Of a DNA stretch of 64,000 nt, positions 25,990 through 63,300 are shown in pieces (position 1 is the first letter of the stretch; each line of letters opens with the position of its first letter). A program made the position numbers and the translations under genes. The notes below the pieces were generated by a model, which had not been told where the DNA came from, did not search any database, and saw nothing but the letters and a program-made list of their open reading frames with translations. The stretch comes from Rapana venosa (taxonomy: Eukaryota; Mollusca; Gastropoda; Neogastropoda; Muricidae), in contig CM054155.1 of the NCBI GenBank assembly GCA_028751875.1, positions 5,296,236-5,360,235 on the forward strand, read 5' to 3'.

Positions 25990-25999
25990 CGTTATAGTA

Positions 26000-26540
26000 C
26001 AGTTATTTGTGATCTGAACAAATGCTTTTGAAAAATTGAATGCTTTTTTGTTCCTGTGTTACCTCAAGATGTTTGATGCATGTGCATGAACACAAACACT
26101 TACTAAAAGATAGATTGTAACTAAGTAAGATACCCTGCCCAGATAGATACTAAGATAGTAAGATACCCTGCCCCTAACCCCCACCCACCCACACACACAT
26201 ACACACACAGCATACGTATGCGCGCGCGCACACACACACACACCACATTCTTTTAGAATGCAGAGATTTGACAAACTTTCTACCTATTTTCATAGTCTGT
26301 TGCTTAGAGCAAATTCTAAAACTGGTAAAAGACATTTTGTTAAGGAAAGAAATTGTATTGTCATTAAGTCCTGTGATCAGATTTTTATAGTTTAACAATG
26401 TTTACGATTTATACAAATTGCAAAACTAGTGTTTAAGCAGGGATATTTGTTTCCCCTTCAACTTTCTTGTGTTATGGTTTTAGTGGTGTTTCTTACAATT
26501 GTTTAATGCAGATAATTATGTATGTGCTCACCCCAACCCA
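26000..26540. other. non-coding DNA
   Basis: Small duplication of agataccctgccc at about 26129 and 26161, then a CA tract at 26182-26244. No coding signature. Confidence 0.45.
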
Positions 26541-26557
26541 CCCATACCCTCCTGCCC

Positions 26558-26610
26558 ACACACACACACACACACACACACACAACACACACACACACAC
26601 ACACACACAG
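26558..26610 (+). repeat. (CA)n microsatellite
   Basis: About 26 units with one AACA interruption. Confidence 0.95.
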
Positions 26611-26755
26611 GGTACATGTGACTCAGTGCACAAGCTGATGAACAGTGAGACACTTGCCCTCGTGAATGAGTTTGCACTAGCAGGAGTCTTGCTTGGTATG
26701 TAACAGGAAGGCTCCTTAGAATAAAGACGGAAGAGAATCATTTGCTTGCGTGCAC

Positions 26756-26990
26756 CCACACGCACACACATGCACACTCTCTCCCTCTCTCCCCCTCTCT
26801 TTCTCTCTCCCTCTCTCTCCCCCCCTCTCTCTCTCCCTTCATGTATGGGCCAATGGCCTTTTATGAATAAATTCTTTCAGAGTTCTCTCTCTCACACACA
26901 CATACATACACACACACACACACATACATATGTAGACACACATGCACATATAGTGATATACATACACACATGGACACACACACACACGCC
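26756..26990 (+). repeat. TC-rich and CA-rich microsatellites
   Basis: TC/CCCT-rich at 26776-26840 and CA/ATAC-rich at 26890-26990 separated by about 50 bp of unique sequence. Confidence 0.85.
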
Positions 26991-26999
26991 CCCTTTTAG

Positions 27000-27421
27000 T
27001 TAGAGCTTGCCCGTGAACTCTATTGTTACATTTGAATTGATAATTTTTTTTTACAGAGTCATGTGCTTGAATCTATCATTTTATGAATTCATTATGTAAA
27101 TGTATTCAAGTTATTATTGAACTGAATTATCATCCAAGCATAATGAACCAGGTTATGTATTGTAGTTGCTAAAAAAACAAAACAACAAAAAAACTTGTCA
27201 TGTGGTAGAGTTGTTGTGGTTGGGTGTTTTTTTGTTTTTTGTTTTTGGGGGGGGGGGGGGGGGGGATAAAGCTTAAATTATACAAAATATGCCATATGTT
27301 AGGTGTAACAGGTGCAGTGTCTTACTCTATATCATAATTATGTGATGTAAGCATATCATCTGAACCCCCGCTACACAATGCAGACGATAGTGATGATGTG
27401 CAGTCTGTGTATATTTTACAG
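27000..27421. other. proximal upstream DNA of the TBL1 start exon
   Basis: AT-rich with a poly-G tract (about 27248-27265). No TATA box or CpG cluster close to the coding start, which supports the idea that transcription begins further upstream. Confidence 0.4.
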
Positions 27422-27570
27422 GTGCAGGACCCCTTGTCCAAGGCCAAGGCTTAACTTAAGGCGGTGGTGGCTTTCCAGTTGAGTGTGATGTAGAGAGAGA
27501 TGTGGTGACCTGACAGTCACACACAGACTTGTTGTGCATTCTGCTGTCTGGCCGGATTGCAGTGACCAAA
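27422..27570 (+). other. probable 5' UTR part of the first coding exon
   Basis: A plausible splice acceptor (tatattttacag) ends at 27421, so the exon carrying the start codon may begin at 27422 with about 149 nt of untranslated sequence. A second AG lies closer to the start, at about 27561. The reading frame of the start codon stays open back to 27529, but the conserved family start is the ATG at 27571. Upstream non-coding exons are then required and were not identified. Transcript ends would settle whether this is an internal exon or the transcription start region. Confidence 0.4.
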
Positions 27571-53025
<25,455 letters not shown>

Positions 53026-54470
53026 AGGGCGGCAGCAGCAGCGTCACGTCATGTCACTGATGCCTTACCCATGCTGCAGCAGCTGCTGACCCCACAGGCC
53101 GACCTTGACCTTTCTTCACCCCCTGACTGGGCCAGCTGGGGTGCAGGGCCTTCGTTGGAGAGTAGTCATCCAGCATCCGCCTAAGGCCTTTTATCTCCTG
53201 TCGTCGGTGGACACATAATTTGGTGTTCAGCTCCCCTTAGTTATGTGTGCCATTTGTTCACATGGAATGGAGGAAGGGACAATGATACACTGTTTGCCAG
53301 GGTGAACCTTGAAGATCCCGGGACTGACTGACTGACTGACTGACAGACAGTGTGGTGGGGAGTGCAGAGACAGCCTCTGTGGACAGAGAGTGCAGAGACA
53401 GCCTCTGTGGACAGAGAGTGCAGAGACAGCCTCTGTGGACTGGTGGTGGCCTCTCACCTTCAGCAGCGCACTAAGCTCTGCTCAGACAGGAGAGGAGGAA
53501 GCCACTCTCTTCTCTACAGCCACAGCCGTGGGGGCCTTGCACATATATATATACATATACATATACAACAGCAGCCACAAAACTACAAAGCTGGAACATT
53601 TTCCGGAACGGAGTATTGTGTCAGAACAATGAAACAAATGCCATTGTGAGAACTTCGCAGCACTTGTGTGTGTGTGTGTGTGTGTTGGTTGTCATTTTTT
53701 GGTTTTGTTTTTGTTTTACAAAGCTGTGCCAGCCACCATTTGTAGCTTGTTGCCCAGAGCTTTTGTGTGTTGGTGCTGTGTTTCTCCACTACACCCTGCG
53801 CACAGAGACCTCTGATATGTGGGGAAAGAGATGGGGATGTGTAGGGGATGTGGAGAGCCCCACATCATCGCCGCATGGTTTTCAGGACAACAACGCTGGG
53901 CAAAGGGAGGCTGTACAGGGAGGTAGAGTCGTAGACTGGACATACCTCCCTCACCTGTGTGCACATTGTAAAAATGATCCTGACGAGGAGACACAGGAAA
54001 TACTGTGCAGATACCTCGCTCACACACTTACTCAAACACACACACCCACCCACATTTTATAACATATGTTCAGGAAGCAACATTTTGGACCTATCTCCCA
54101 TAGACATGTCTTCTGGTACAGCATAGCAGACCTGTAGTTGACGAGGAGCAACAGCCAATCTGTAATGTACGCTAGCAACACCTCAGACACACGCGGGTAG
54201 GGAGGAGCAAGAGAGAGAGAGTTTCAGAAAGACACTGAAGACATGTGGTGACACACATCTCTCTCACTGCTGCCTTTACCACTTTACAGGCAGCCTCAGC
54301 AGACATAGTGGGTTTAGCTCACATACAGGTATATACATACATGTACATGTTTATAACACTACAGCACTGGTAAAGGCTGTATATATACATTGAAGGCGTT
54401 TTTATTTCGGTGTGAGGACCCAAATTGGTAGCTGATTGGTCACATCTCAGTGACAGAAGACTGATCACAC
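53026..54470 (+). other. proximal TBL1 3' UTR / downstream non-coding DNA
   Basis: Follows the stop codon directly. Relatively GC-rich at first, with a GACT repeat at 53326-53345 and three 28-bp repeats at about 53356-53440. No long conserved ORF and no canonical AATAAA seen. The first downstream AATAAA hexamers noted are at 54634 (in a SINE tail) and 57070, so the true 3' end is unresolved. Confidence 0.45.
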
Positions 54471-54479
54471 ACACACACA

Positions 54480-54655
54480 CTCGGATCATTTTGCGCACAC
54501 GTTGAAACCCGTTACACTTTTCAAAGAGTAGGCCATTATGTGCTAGTGGGAACGGATAACAAAATTTACTAAACTGCATACACACGGGGACTGGATGTAA
54601 AAAGCATATGAGTGCTTATTCCATTATCCTCAAAATAAAATAAGAAAAAAATACA
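54480..54655 (+). mobile_element. SINE family B, 5'-truncated copy
   Basis: From tgcgcacacgttgaaacccg through gagtaggccattatgtgcta, acaaaatttactaaactgca and ggggactggatgtaaaaagc to cttattccattatcctcaaa. It carries an AATAAA hexamer (54634) in its tail that could act as a polyadenylation signal. Confidence 0.85.
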
Positions 54656-54889
54656 CATATGCATTGCTTTATTGAATTGAAGTACGAGTTAAGCCAATCT
54701 CAGGATGCTCTCACTCCTCATCTCTATCTTATTCCCCCTCCTGACAAAGTATGCACACACATTCAGCACACTAGACTAGTGCATAATAGTATCAGGAGGC
54801 TCATGCATAATGCTTTTTACCATTTGCCTTCAAAGGACTGCCCGAAGCCTTGACAGAGCACAAGACAAGTGTGTGGAGTGTGAAGCAAC

Positions 54890-55070
54890 AGAGGACACTG
54901 ACAATCAGCAGAGAGCTACACACAGACAGCCTCCTTTTCTCTTCTGTCTACAACACTTGACAATCAGCAGAGAGCTACACAGACATACAGACAGCCTCCT
55001 TTTCTCTTCTGTCTAGGACACTGACAATCAGCAGAGAGCTACACAGACAGCCTCCTTTTCCCTCCCGTCT
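54890..55070 (+). repeat. ~62-bp tandem repeat, three copies
   Basis: Unit: gacaatcagcagagagctac, acagacagcctccttttc and a ttctgtct end. The third copy has ccctcccgtct instead. Non-coding. Confidence 0.92.
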
Positions 55071-55199
55071 TGTCCTGAAGTGGAACACTACAGAAACTGA
55101 TGTAGTCTGGCATGTATCGGATCGTTCCTTTGTTGTGGGCCATCTCTGAGATTCAAGTATTTAGATAGCTGCGCTTCATTCTTGACCCTGCAGCAGGCA

Positions 55200-55793
55200 T
55201 TGCAAGTGTGCTGAAATCAAGCTAGACCAGAGGAGGGCAGTGTATGTGGTGAACTGCAGATACCTGGACCACAGACAGTGGAAGCAGTGTACGTACGTGC
55301 TGAACTACAGACACTTCAAGGTGGACCATAGCAGCAAGGAGCATTGTACCGTACAGGAGAGTAGTCGTCGTGGCCAGCTTTATTTGCACTAATGACCGTG
55401 GATAAAATGACATTTTGGCAGTCAGTGTGTGTGTTTTGCATGTCTGTGTGAAATTTTAGTAAGCAGTGTGTGTCTGAAATTTTAGCAAATATTGTATGAA
55501 AATTTGGGATGTGAGTGAATATTCAGCATAGAGAAACAATGAGATGTAGCCAATATTGTGTGAATGAAAATTTGTGTTGTGAAAATTTAGCAGATGTATG
55601 TCAGTTCATTGGACATTAGTGTATGTGTGAAAATTTGGAGGACTTCTTGTGTGCGAGTCAAAATTTAGCTGTAAGTCAAAATTTGACAGTAAGTCAAAAT
55701 TTGACGGACACTTTAAAAATTGTACTGAAGCTGTGGGAGTCAAAATTGGGCTGATATCATGTGGGTCAAAGTTTGACAGTGTGTGTGTGTGTA

Positions 55794-55828
<35 letters not shown>

Positions 55829-57600
55829 AGAGAGAGAGAGAGAGAGAGAGAGAGCGTTTGGCAGCCATTGTGATTGAGCAGTTTATAGACAATTTGTGTG
55901 TATGTGAAAAATGTCTTATGACTTTGGCAGAGGCTGTGTATGTAAACATTTTGCAGAAATTGTGAGAGAGAATATTTGGTTGGGAGTTTGTAAAAACTTG
56001 TTAATGTGTATATCTAGCAATGTGTGTATCTAGCAGAGATTGTGTGTATAATGGAAGACATTGTATGAGAGTATAAACATCTGACAGGCATCGTGTGTAT
56101 GTGTGTGTATCCATGTAAGAGGTTCTGAGTGACTTGATACAGTGTATAATGAAAATGTGGGTCATTGTGTTGTGCTTACCTTTGCACAGGTTGACCTTTG
56201 TGTGTGGGAGGGGATAAAGGGTAGACAGACACCCTGTGTGTGGAGGGGGGATGGAGGGTAGACACCCTGTGTGTGTGGGGGGGGGGGAGGTATGGAGGGT
56301 AGACATCCATGCAGAATGTGCCCATGGGGAATAGTGGATCGAGGGATGGGGATTCCGACAGGTTGAAGTCTGTCTACAGAGCAGGAGGCTTCTGATCTGT
56401 GTAGGTGGTGTTATGTGGGCAGAGACCTGTAGACAGTGTGTTGGGTCTACACCGCTCGTCGTCAGTTTCTCTATGAGACGATCAAGAAATGGAGTTGGTA
56501 GTGATTGTCCCCCATGTGCCCTATAACTCCCCGCCTCCCTCGCCAAAGACCGAAAGGAAGCACCCTGGAGATATATATATATATATATTATATATATAAA
56601 ACCAATCACTTCATTGTGTGTCTGTGGCTTGTGTTGTTGTGTTCTGCTGTACAGTGCTGTTGTGGAATGTGTCACTGCGCAGCTTTACGATCATGGGCAG
56701 CTACCACCTGTGTACAGACACACACACAGACAAACTGTATTCTTCATGATCTCCTGTCATTACATGTACCACTGGCCTGGGTCACTGAATGCTTGGTGAC
56801 CTCAGTGTGGTCCCACTAGGTGTGGCTTTTCAAATGATGGTTTTCAAAATATGAAGTTTGAGAAGTTACGCTCTGTATGAAACAACAAAACAAACAACAA
56901 AAGTAATTTTATTTATGGTCTGCAGGAAAACTTGTGAAAGTGCAGCTTTGTGATCGTCGGTGCTTTGTGTCAATATGTATGTTTATCAAGAGCGGGTTAT
57001 AAAAAAAAAAGCAGGGGGGAGGGGTAGGTTTCCATGACACAAAGAAAATGTAGAAAGCAAAAACTGTCAAATAAATTGGATGTAAAATAAGATAGTATGT
57101 CATAACTATATTTATAGTTCACACTTAACACTGAAAGGAGGCGTCATACTGGAGCCACTGAAACTGAATGAGGTGACAGCCCTGATATGGCTTTTGTGGC
57201 AGGTAGGGCTCTGAACAACATGGAATGGACTCGTCAGGATGTCATTCTGTTAACTGATGCCTGGCTTTATTTGAAGTCCTCTTGGCAGGACCCTAGTACT
57301 GACAGCATTGTGACAGGCCTGTGTCTGGTATAGTGGGCCTCCTTGATAGCAAAACATGGTGTCGCACGCCGTGCCTCTCATGCAGAATTTCTTCCCAAGG
57401 AATGTGCAGCCAGTATTGTGGCATACTTGTTTAAAAAAAACCACCAACAGAACATTTACAAATTTATACCAATGCATGCAACTCCTCGCGCTCACTAAAA
57501 GACTTGTGTGATACAGGTGGTGAGAATAACCATCACTTTTTTTATTCTTTAAAATGTAGCCAATTTGAAAGGTTTCTTTTTTTCTTTTTTTTTTTTAAAG
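55200..57600 (+). other. non-coding downstream DNA
   Basis: Low-copy direct repeats (agtcaaaatttga at about 55665-55705; a ggtagacaccctgtgtgtg unit three times at 56215-56310), a GA tract at 55797-55853 and a TA tract at 56569-56597. An AATAAA at 57070-57075 is a possible distal poly(A) signal. No coding signature. Confidence 0.5.
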
Positions 57601-57825
57601 AGAGAGAGAGGTTCTGGGTTCAATTCCAGCCCTGCCCGTTCTTCCCAGTTTGACAAGAAAACTGAACTATATGTCAAATTCTTTCGGATGAAACTATAAA
57701 CCGAGGCTCCGTATGTGAATGCATGCAGAACATCTTGCGCACAATTTAAAACCTGTTCTGCCTTTTGGAAGAGTAGGCCATTTCATGCCGGTTGGAACAG
57801 ACGACAAACGCATGGACACAGGTGT
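57600..57825 (+). mobile_element. SINE family B, middle copy fused to family D
   Basis: B-box region ggttctgggttcaattccag, ttctttcggatgaaactata, gcatgcagaacatcttgcgc and gagtaggccatttcatgccg. The 3' end is missing and family D (reverse) begins at about 57830. Confidence 0.8.
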
Positions 57826-57829
57826 TGTG

Positions 57830-57955
57830 TTTAGACACCATCCCCAAAGTCAGAATGTGGTTATCTAAATGGCGGGGGGAACAAAACGGTCGCATACGCA
57901 AAATTCTCACAAATGGTGAACCTCGGAGCTCTAGCCAAGAAACGAAAGAAGGGAG
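57830..57955 (-). repeat. interspersed repeat family D, copy 3
   Basis: The reverse complement reads ggctagagctccgaggttca, ccatttgtgagaattttgcg and ataaccacattctgactttg, collinear with 835-950 and 47120-47235. Confidence 0.7.
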
Positions 57956-58399
57956 GGGGGGGGGGGGGGATGACTCCAACATGTCAGAGCTTTTCCTGGC
58001 TGACAGACAGATTGATTAGTTGATAACGCAGAAAATGATGCCAAGTGTTTTGTCTTTCAACGTGAAGATTGTTAATTAATTGATTGATTGTTAAATGTTG
58101 TGGATTATCATGGTGATGTGAACTCTCGTTGACAAGCTGTGCTTTCTGGCCTGTACATCACTTTGTCGTCAGAAGCAGGCAGACTTGTGAACAGGTTATA
58201 CATGTGCAAATGGCAGTATGTAGTATCTATGTTGACAGCAACAACAAAAAAATTGCAGAATTATCCACTATTGAAGTCTGTGTGGTATTTCAAACGGTTC
58301 TGATTGGTGAGAGTGTGTGTGTGTGCATACATGCAAAATTGCTTGGTCTATAACAGCCTGTGGATTATACCCAGTCTGTCACTGTGTTGTGTTTCTGTT

Positions 58400-58510
58400 T
58401 AACCTTCACTGGGACTTTTACATTCCCTCTTCCACTTTTTCATTCCCTCTCTCTTCCACTTTTTCATTCCCTCTCTCTTCCACTAGGACTTTTTCATTCC
58501 CTCTCTCTTC
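58400..58510 (+). repeat. left part of a ~32-bp minisatellite
   Basis: Units of cactgggactttttcattcc with ctctctcttc. It resumes after the SINE/piggyBac block at 60128. Confidence 0.88.
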
Positions 58511-58618
58511 CAGTTGCAGCCACACACACACACAAAAAGGGTGGCGCTGCTCTTGTAGCGACGCGGTCTCCCCGGGGAGAGTAGCCCAAATTTCACGGAG
58601 AGAAATCTCGTGTCTTAA
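58511..58618 (+). mobile_element. SINE family A 3' domain, left half
   Basis: cagttgcagcc, a CA expansion, then gggtggcgctgctcttgtag, ggggagagtagcccaaattt and ctcgtgtcttaa. It is broken exactly at TTAA by the piggyBac-like element and continues at 60102 with ttaaagtggtataaatgaaa. Confidence 0.88.
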
Positions 58619-60101
58619 CCCTTTACCATTCGCATTTCTTACAGAGAAACTCTCTGTAGTATTCGGAAATTTACGCTGTTTTTTCAGAGAATAAGGTACC
58701 TCAAGTACACATAGTCCTGTACAGTTACTATTGTTCGCAGAGCAGTCATTTTTGGGCCAAAGTATTCATATGATGTCATACTTTGTTCTGCACCCCAAGA
58801 TGTTGTCCTACCTACATGTGTCATGCTGCTGTCCCCTCTTTGTCACCAAATACAGGTAACATTGCAGTGACATCATGCTGTTAGTCAAACAACTACCCTC
58901 TAACATGCGCAATATAGGTATGTGATTTAAAAAAAAAATTATGTGTGGTCCTGCCTGAATGTGTCCTCCATCGCATCCACCGTCATGGTAATCCAATCGA
59001 ACATTCACACGTCACAAAATAACTGTCACCAAGTCTACACTTTCTCAGTGGAAAGTATTCAAACATATTGAAAACGACGTTGACTAATGCGCATATATAC
59101 ATTATTTACAAATATATGCTGATGCCTACTATTTACACAGACACTAGTGTGTCCTTCACCAATAGCCAGTTACATGGTTGTCGCAATGCAGGTGTCACAG
59201 CCAGTGTTGCGTCCAGGTGTGTTGGCGTGTTTCTCAGGTGAAAATACTGATTAATTTTGAGAAATCTGGTTTTCGTCATAATATTACTGATCCGTGATTC
59301 AGAAAATGTCAAATCAGTAGACCAGTAAAGATGAAGCCTCGGCAAACGCTTGATCCCCATCATGATCAAAACTGACAGGTAAGCCCAAATTTCATCAGGT
59401 GTTTCTGTCCGTAATGGATCTATGACTAACGCCTTTCACAGCGATCTTTTGCCTGGCATAATTGTTAGTTTCATCTGCTACAATTTGAAAAAAATGTTGG
59501 GGCACAAACAAAACAAGTAATCTAAGAGCTTGGCATTCAGTGGGAGAGTTTGTGCCAGTCCAGTCGGCAAACGTGAAGTCTTGCACTGAGCAAGGCACTT
59601 GTGCGCTGCGCCATGTCGTCTGCTATGAAGCCAATGAAATGTTATCCTCAGCATCACTTTCCGACTCACTACCTTCTCCTATTTCATCTCTTTCTTCTAC
59701 ATCTACTTCAACATCAGATTCAACATTTTATTTTCTTTCGAACTGTTCCACTTAAGCCAAAATAGCTTCAATTTCCACATCAGTATATTCCTCCCAAATC
59801 GTATGCTCAATCTTTGCTGCCATTTTTAGCTACAAGAAAGTGTGGGAAAGAAAAAGCCAGTCACTGGCCATTTTCTTGTGAAAGGGAGGCTGTGTAGCAC
59901 TGAATTTGGTGCCCATTCCTTTCTTAGTTTATGCTGACCTCAGTGGGAATGTTCATTCATGGTATGCAAGTACTAGGTAAGCTTAGTGCGTGAGGGAAAA
60001 TCCCCACTAGGCTGAAATGACGTCCGGCGGGCTGCGGCGGGCATAAATATATGCGGGCGAGCGGGCAGCGGCGAGCTACGGCAGGTAAAAATGGGAAAGG
60101 G
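58619..60101 (-). mobile_element. piggyBac-like DNA transposon, deletion derivative
   Basis: Ends CCCTTTACCATT and (reverse) CCCTTTCCCATT form terminal inverted repeats with one mismatch in the first 12. TTAA is duplicated on both sides (58615-58618 and 60102-60105), the signature of piggyBac insertion. The empty site is visible in the SINE copy at 38076 (gacttaaagtgg). It encodes part of a piggyBac transposase on the - strand. The right subterminal region is GC-rich (ggcgggctgcggcgggcat and gcgggcgagcgggcagcgg). About 1.48 kb, too short for an autonomous element. Confidence 0.9.
59133..59825 (-). pseudogene. piggyBac-type transposase N-terminal half, broken
   Basis: On the - strand: a start near 59823 with KIEHTIWEEYTDVEIEAILA and then a stop, an acidic stretch in another frame, then VQDFTFADWTGTN, QIVADETNNYARQKIAVKG, and IMMGIKRLPRLHLYWSTD with IMTKTRFLKINQYFHLRNTP. 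The last two are hallmarks of the DDE_Tnp_1_7 (piggyBac) domain. At least two frame breaks are present, and the C-terminal part with the catalytic Asp residues is not found between 58619 and 59130. Not functional. Confidence 0.8.
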
Positions 60102-60127
60102 TTAAAGTGGTATAAATGAAATGAAAT
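60102..60127 (+). mobile_element. SINE family A 3' end, right half
   Basis: ttaaagtggtataaatgaaa and an AATGAAATGAAA tail, continuing 58511-58618 across the inserted transposon. Confidence 0.85.
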
Positions 60128-60345
60128 GAAACTAGGACTTTTTCATTCCCTCTTTCACTGGGGACTTTTTCATTCCCTCTCTCTTCCACTGGGACTTTTT
60201 CATTCCCTCTCTTTCACTGGGACTTTTTCATTCCCTCTTTCACTGGGGACTTTTTCATTCCCTCTCTTTCACTGGGACTTTTTCATTCCCTCTCTTTCAC
60301 TGGGACTTTTTCATTCCCTCTCTTCCACTGGGACTTTTTCATTCC
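60128..60345 (+). repeat. right part of the ~32-bp minisatellite
   Basis: About seven units of actgggactttttcattccc with tctctttc. Same repeat as 58400-58510. Confidence 0.92.
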
Positions 60346-60349
60346 TTAT

Positions 60350-63300
60350 TCCTCCCACATACAATTTCAAAACTCAAATCAAAAACAGCCACACACTCTA
60401 CAGAAACACTTCAGGCTGGATGACAATGGCAAAAATGGAAGCATTTTTAAAAGCAGGTATTTAATTTTAAAAGAGTTTTAAGGCTGAGAAAGAAAGATTT
60501 AAAAACATGATGGTTTTTGAGAGGCTTCAAGGACAAAGCAAATACAGGGGACAGACGAAGTCTGGATGTGTTTGTTGTGTTTGATGAGGTTTGGTATCAG
60601 AGACACCAAATAGCAGCACCACAGCATATAAACAGAAGAAGGGAAAAAACCCACTAACTAAAGAATCTTGCAGTATTTGACTGTGACGTGTTTTGCAAGC
60701 AACCTAGCAAGTCGCTTATGCAATCCTCAATAATGAACATGCACATTTCAGTCTGTATTTATTTACAGTCAGGCTTGATCATATAAACAACAAACACCAT
60801 TTACATGTTGGCTTTTTTTCATATTATACTATTGCATTGTAAAGTAACAAACATGTACAAGTAAATCAAGGTCTTGAAACACATGACAACCCATGTGTGA
60901 AATAACATTCTAACGTCCACAGCAACTTTCTGACAACCCTTCAGTGTTCAAGGACATCTATCGGAATTTACAGAATGGTTCAGAAACAAGCTCACGTAGT
61001 TTCTGCCACTTTTCTTGTTGGCGAGTTGTTACTTTTCATATCACTATCATTATGGAAACTATTGAAAGTTGATCTTGTGTCAAAAAGAAATAATACCGAT
61101 GGTAAGAAGAAAAAAAGGGAGAGGGAGTGATATTACACAAGCTAAATCAAAAACCAAGGTCTCATTCTCCATCAAAGTGAACAAGCAGAAAGAAGAAAAC
61201 ATAAAAAGAATGAGGAAACATTTTTTTTTTTAAAAAGAGCAGGAACCGCTAAGCCCCTGGCATAGAGATGTCATACAGCCCGTTATCACACAGACACTGA
61301 CCCCCTTCTCCTCCCTCTTTCATAAAATGAAGCTTCAATATAAAAACTAAGATCTACATATAACAAAGTCGTCATACTTTGGTGCAATTTACATCTTGTA
61401 CAAAAACGAAATGTGCAAAAATAAGATGACAACAAATCATTCACACATGTATCCCAGTTAACAACATGTGAACCAACAAAAAGTGCCTACTATGAGATCC
61501 TTAGAACCTCGCAACAAAAATATTTGTAACAGACAGAATAAACAAAAACAAGAAGAGAAAAATGCCAGAAACAAACAGAAAATAAGGCATTTCTGACAAA
61601 GACTTGCAACTGATCAGAATCTAGTTATACTGACAGAGGCTCTGATGGCCGGCCCTAAGGAAAGATGTTTTAATGTGAGACAGACCAGAACAGTTGCCAT
61701 ATGTCCACTTTGCAACTTCAGGGCCAGAACTGCAACCATCTCCAGTTCCACAACCAGACCATCCCAACCAACATAAATCATGGTCGTCTTCACCAACTAA
61801 AGATGAGCAAAGAAAAATGTGTGATGTACATCGTGTTCTCTGGATGTACGTACACACTCTTCAGCTGGCTTATGTTTACTTACTTCTTCTCAGGCAGGTG
61901 TGGTATATTCCTTCAAAATGAGGGTATAGAGAGAAACAAAGCTAGACTCAATGTAGACTTATGTTACTTCTGCACAACTAATTATTACGGCAGTTGAGCG
62001 ATATCTGAAAAACGTAGGCGCGAGAGAGAGAAGAGATCTCTATTGATCACATCACACGGGTGAAGTCTGAGCAGCAAGGCAACGCTTCTGCCTCCTTCTC
62101 GGTCTGAATAAGGTCAGGGTTTGATGAAGACCCCTACAATCACCAGTGTCTACATCTAGTATCCACGATCTGGACTGACCTGGGATTGATTTGGCAATCA
62201 AGAAATGGCTGTTCATCAATCAACATGTTTTTCCCTTTTATAATTTTCCTTACAGGCATGAAAAAGAACTGAAAATTTAAAAAATAAATCAATTAAACCA
62301 CACACACCAATGATAAAAAGTGTAACAGAAGAAAAAAAAGCTTGACTGCGTTAAAACTTGGGAGACAGAATAACAAGCTCAGATGAAAAGAATGTGACAA
62401 AAATAATGGCCCAAATACTGCAATTCCTCATAATCACTATGTATAAACAATCAAAACAACCAACAAAATAATAAGTAGAGAAGAAAATTTTTTTTGAAAA
62501 GTCTTCCTCAGGACTGCTTCAAGTTTTAAAAGACAATCTGGACTTGGTAGGAAATGTATACAATATTTATGTCACTATAAAAAACAAAAAACATAACTTG
62601 CAACATCATCATCCCTCCCTCACATCCCCAAAAAGGGAAGGGGTTAGTCAGGGAAGGGAAAAAGACCCTGGCTAACAGTTTCAGTTTAAAAAAGAGTATT
62701 TTTCTTTGACAAAACATTTGACTGCTTCTAGAAAATTTACCAGGGTAAGTAAGAGTGTGGTGATTTGCTGTAGCAGCTTTTTCCCCGCTTGTCTGTTTAA
62801 TTTAACTGTAGGTTTCAACACACCAATAGTATCTTTTAAGTATACATTGCAAACATATCGTTTTCTTTAGCTTGGCACATGAACATAAAGCCCAACCAAG
62901 AAAAATCTTTGTCATACACACACATACCGCTACTCTTCACAATGAAATTCAGGCTTGTGACCTAACTGGGAACTGCAGAACCTTTCTTGTCTGATAGCAA
63001 TGTTCTGTGTGAAAGCCAGAGAGCCAATAAAACCTTTAAACTATCCCTCTCTACACTAACCTGACGGCCAAGATCAAAGTCCAGCTGATGATTTTCAATT
63101 CAGATCACCTTATATGACCTGCATTTTCTAGACTTCAAAGCACTATATTGTGGTTGTTCCCATGATTCCATTCTCCCTGAAAACCAGATAAGACACAACA
63201 TGCCAGCACTTCTACAGAGTTACATGGGCACAGCAAAGAAAACTGCAACTTTCCTCAGTAAAAGTGCATGGTGTTTTTTTTTCCACTTTTATTTACATCT

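Noticed and set aside
25480..25997. Poly-Leu, poly-Thr/Ala and poly-Val/Ala frames
   Set aside because: Products of the CTA/CTG triplet repeat; no unique sequence inside.
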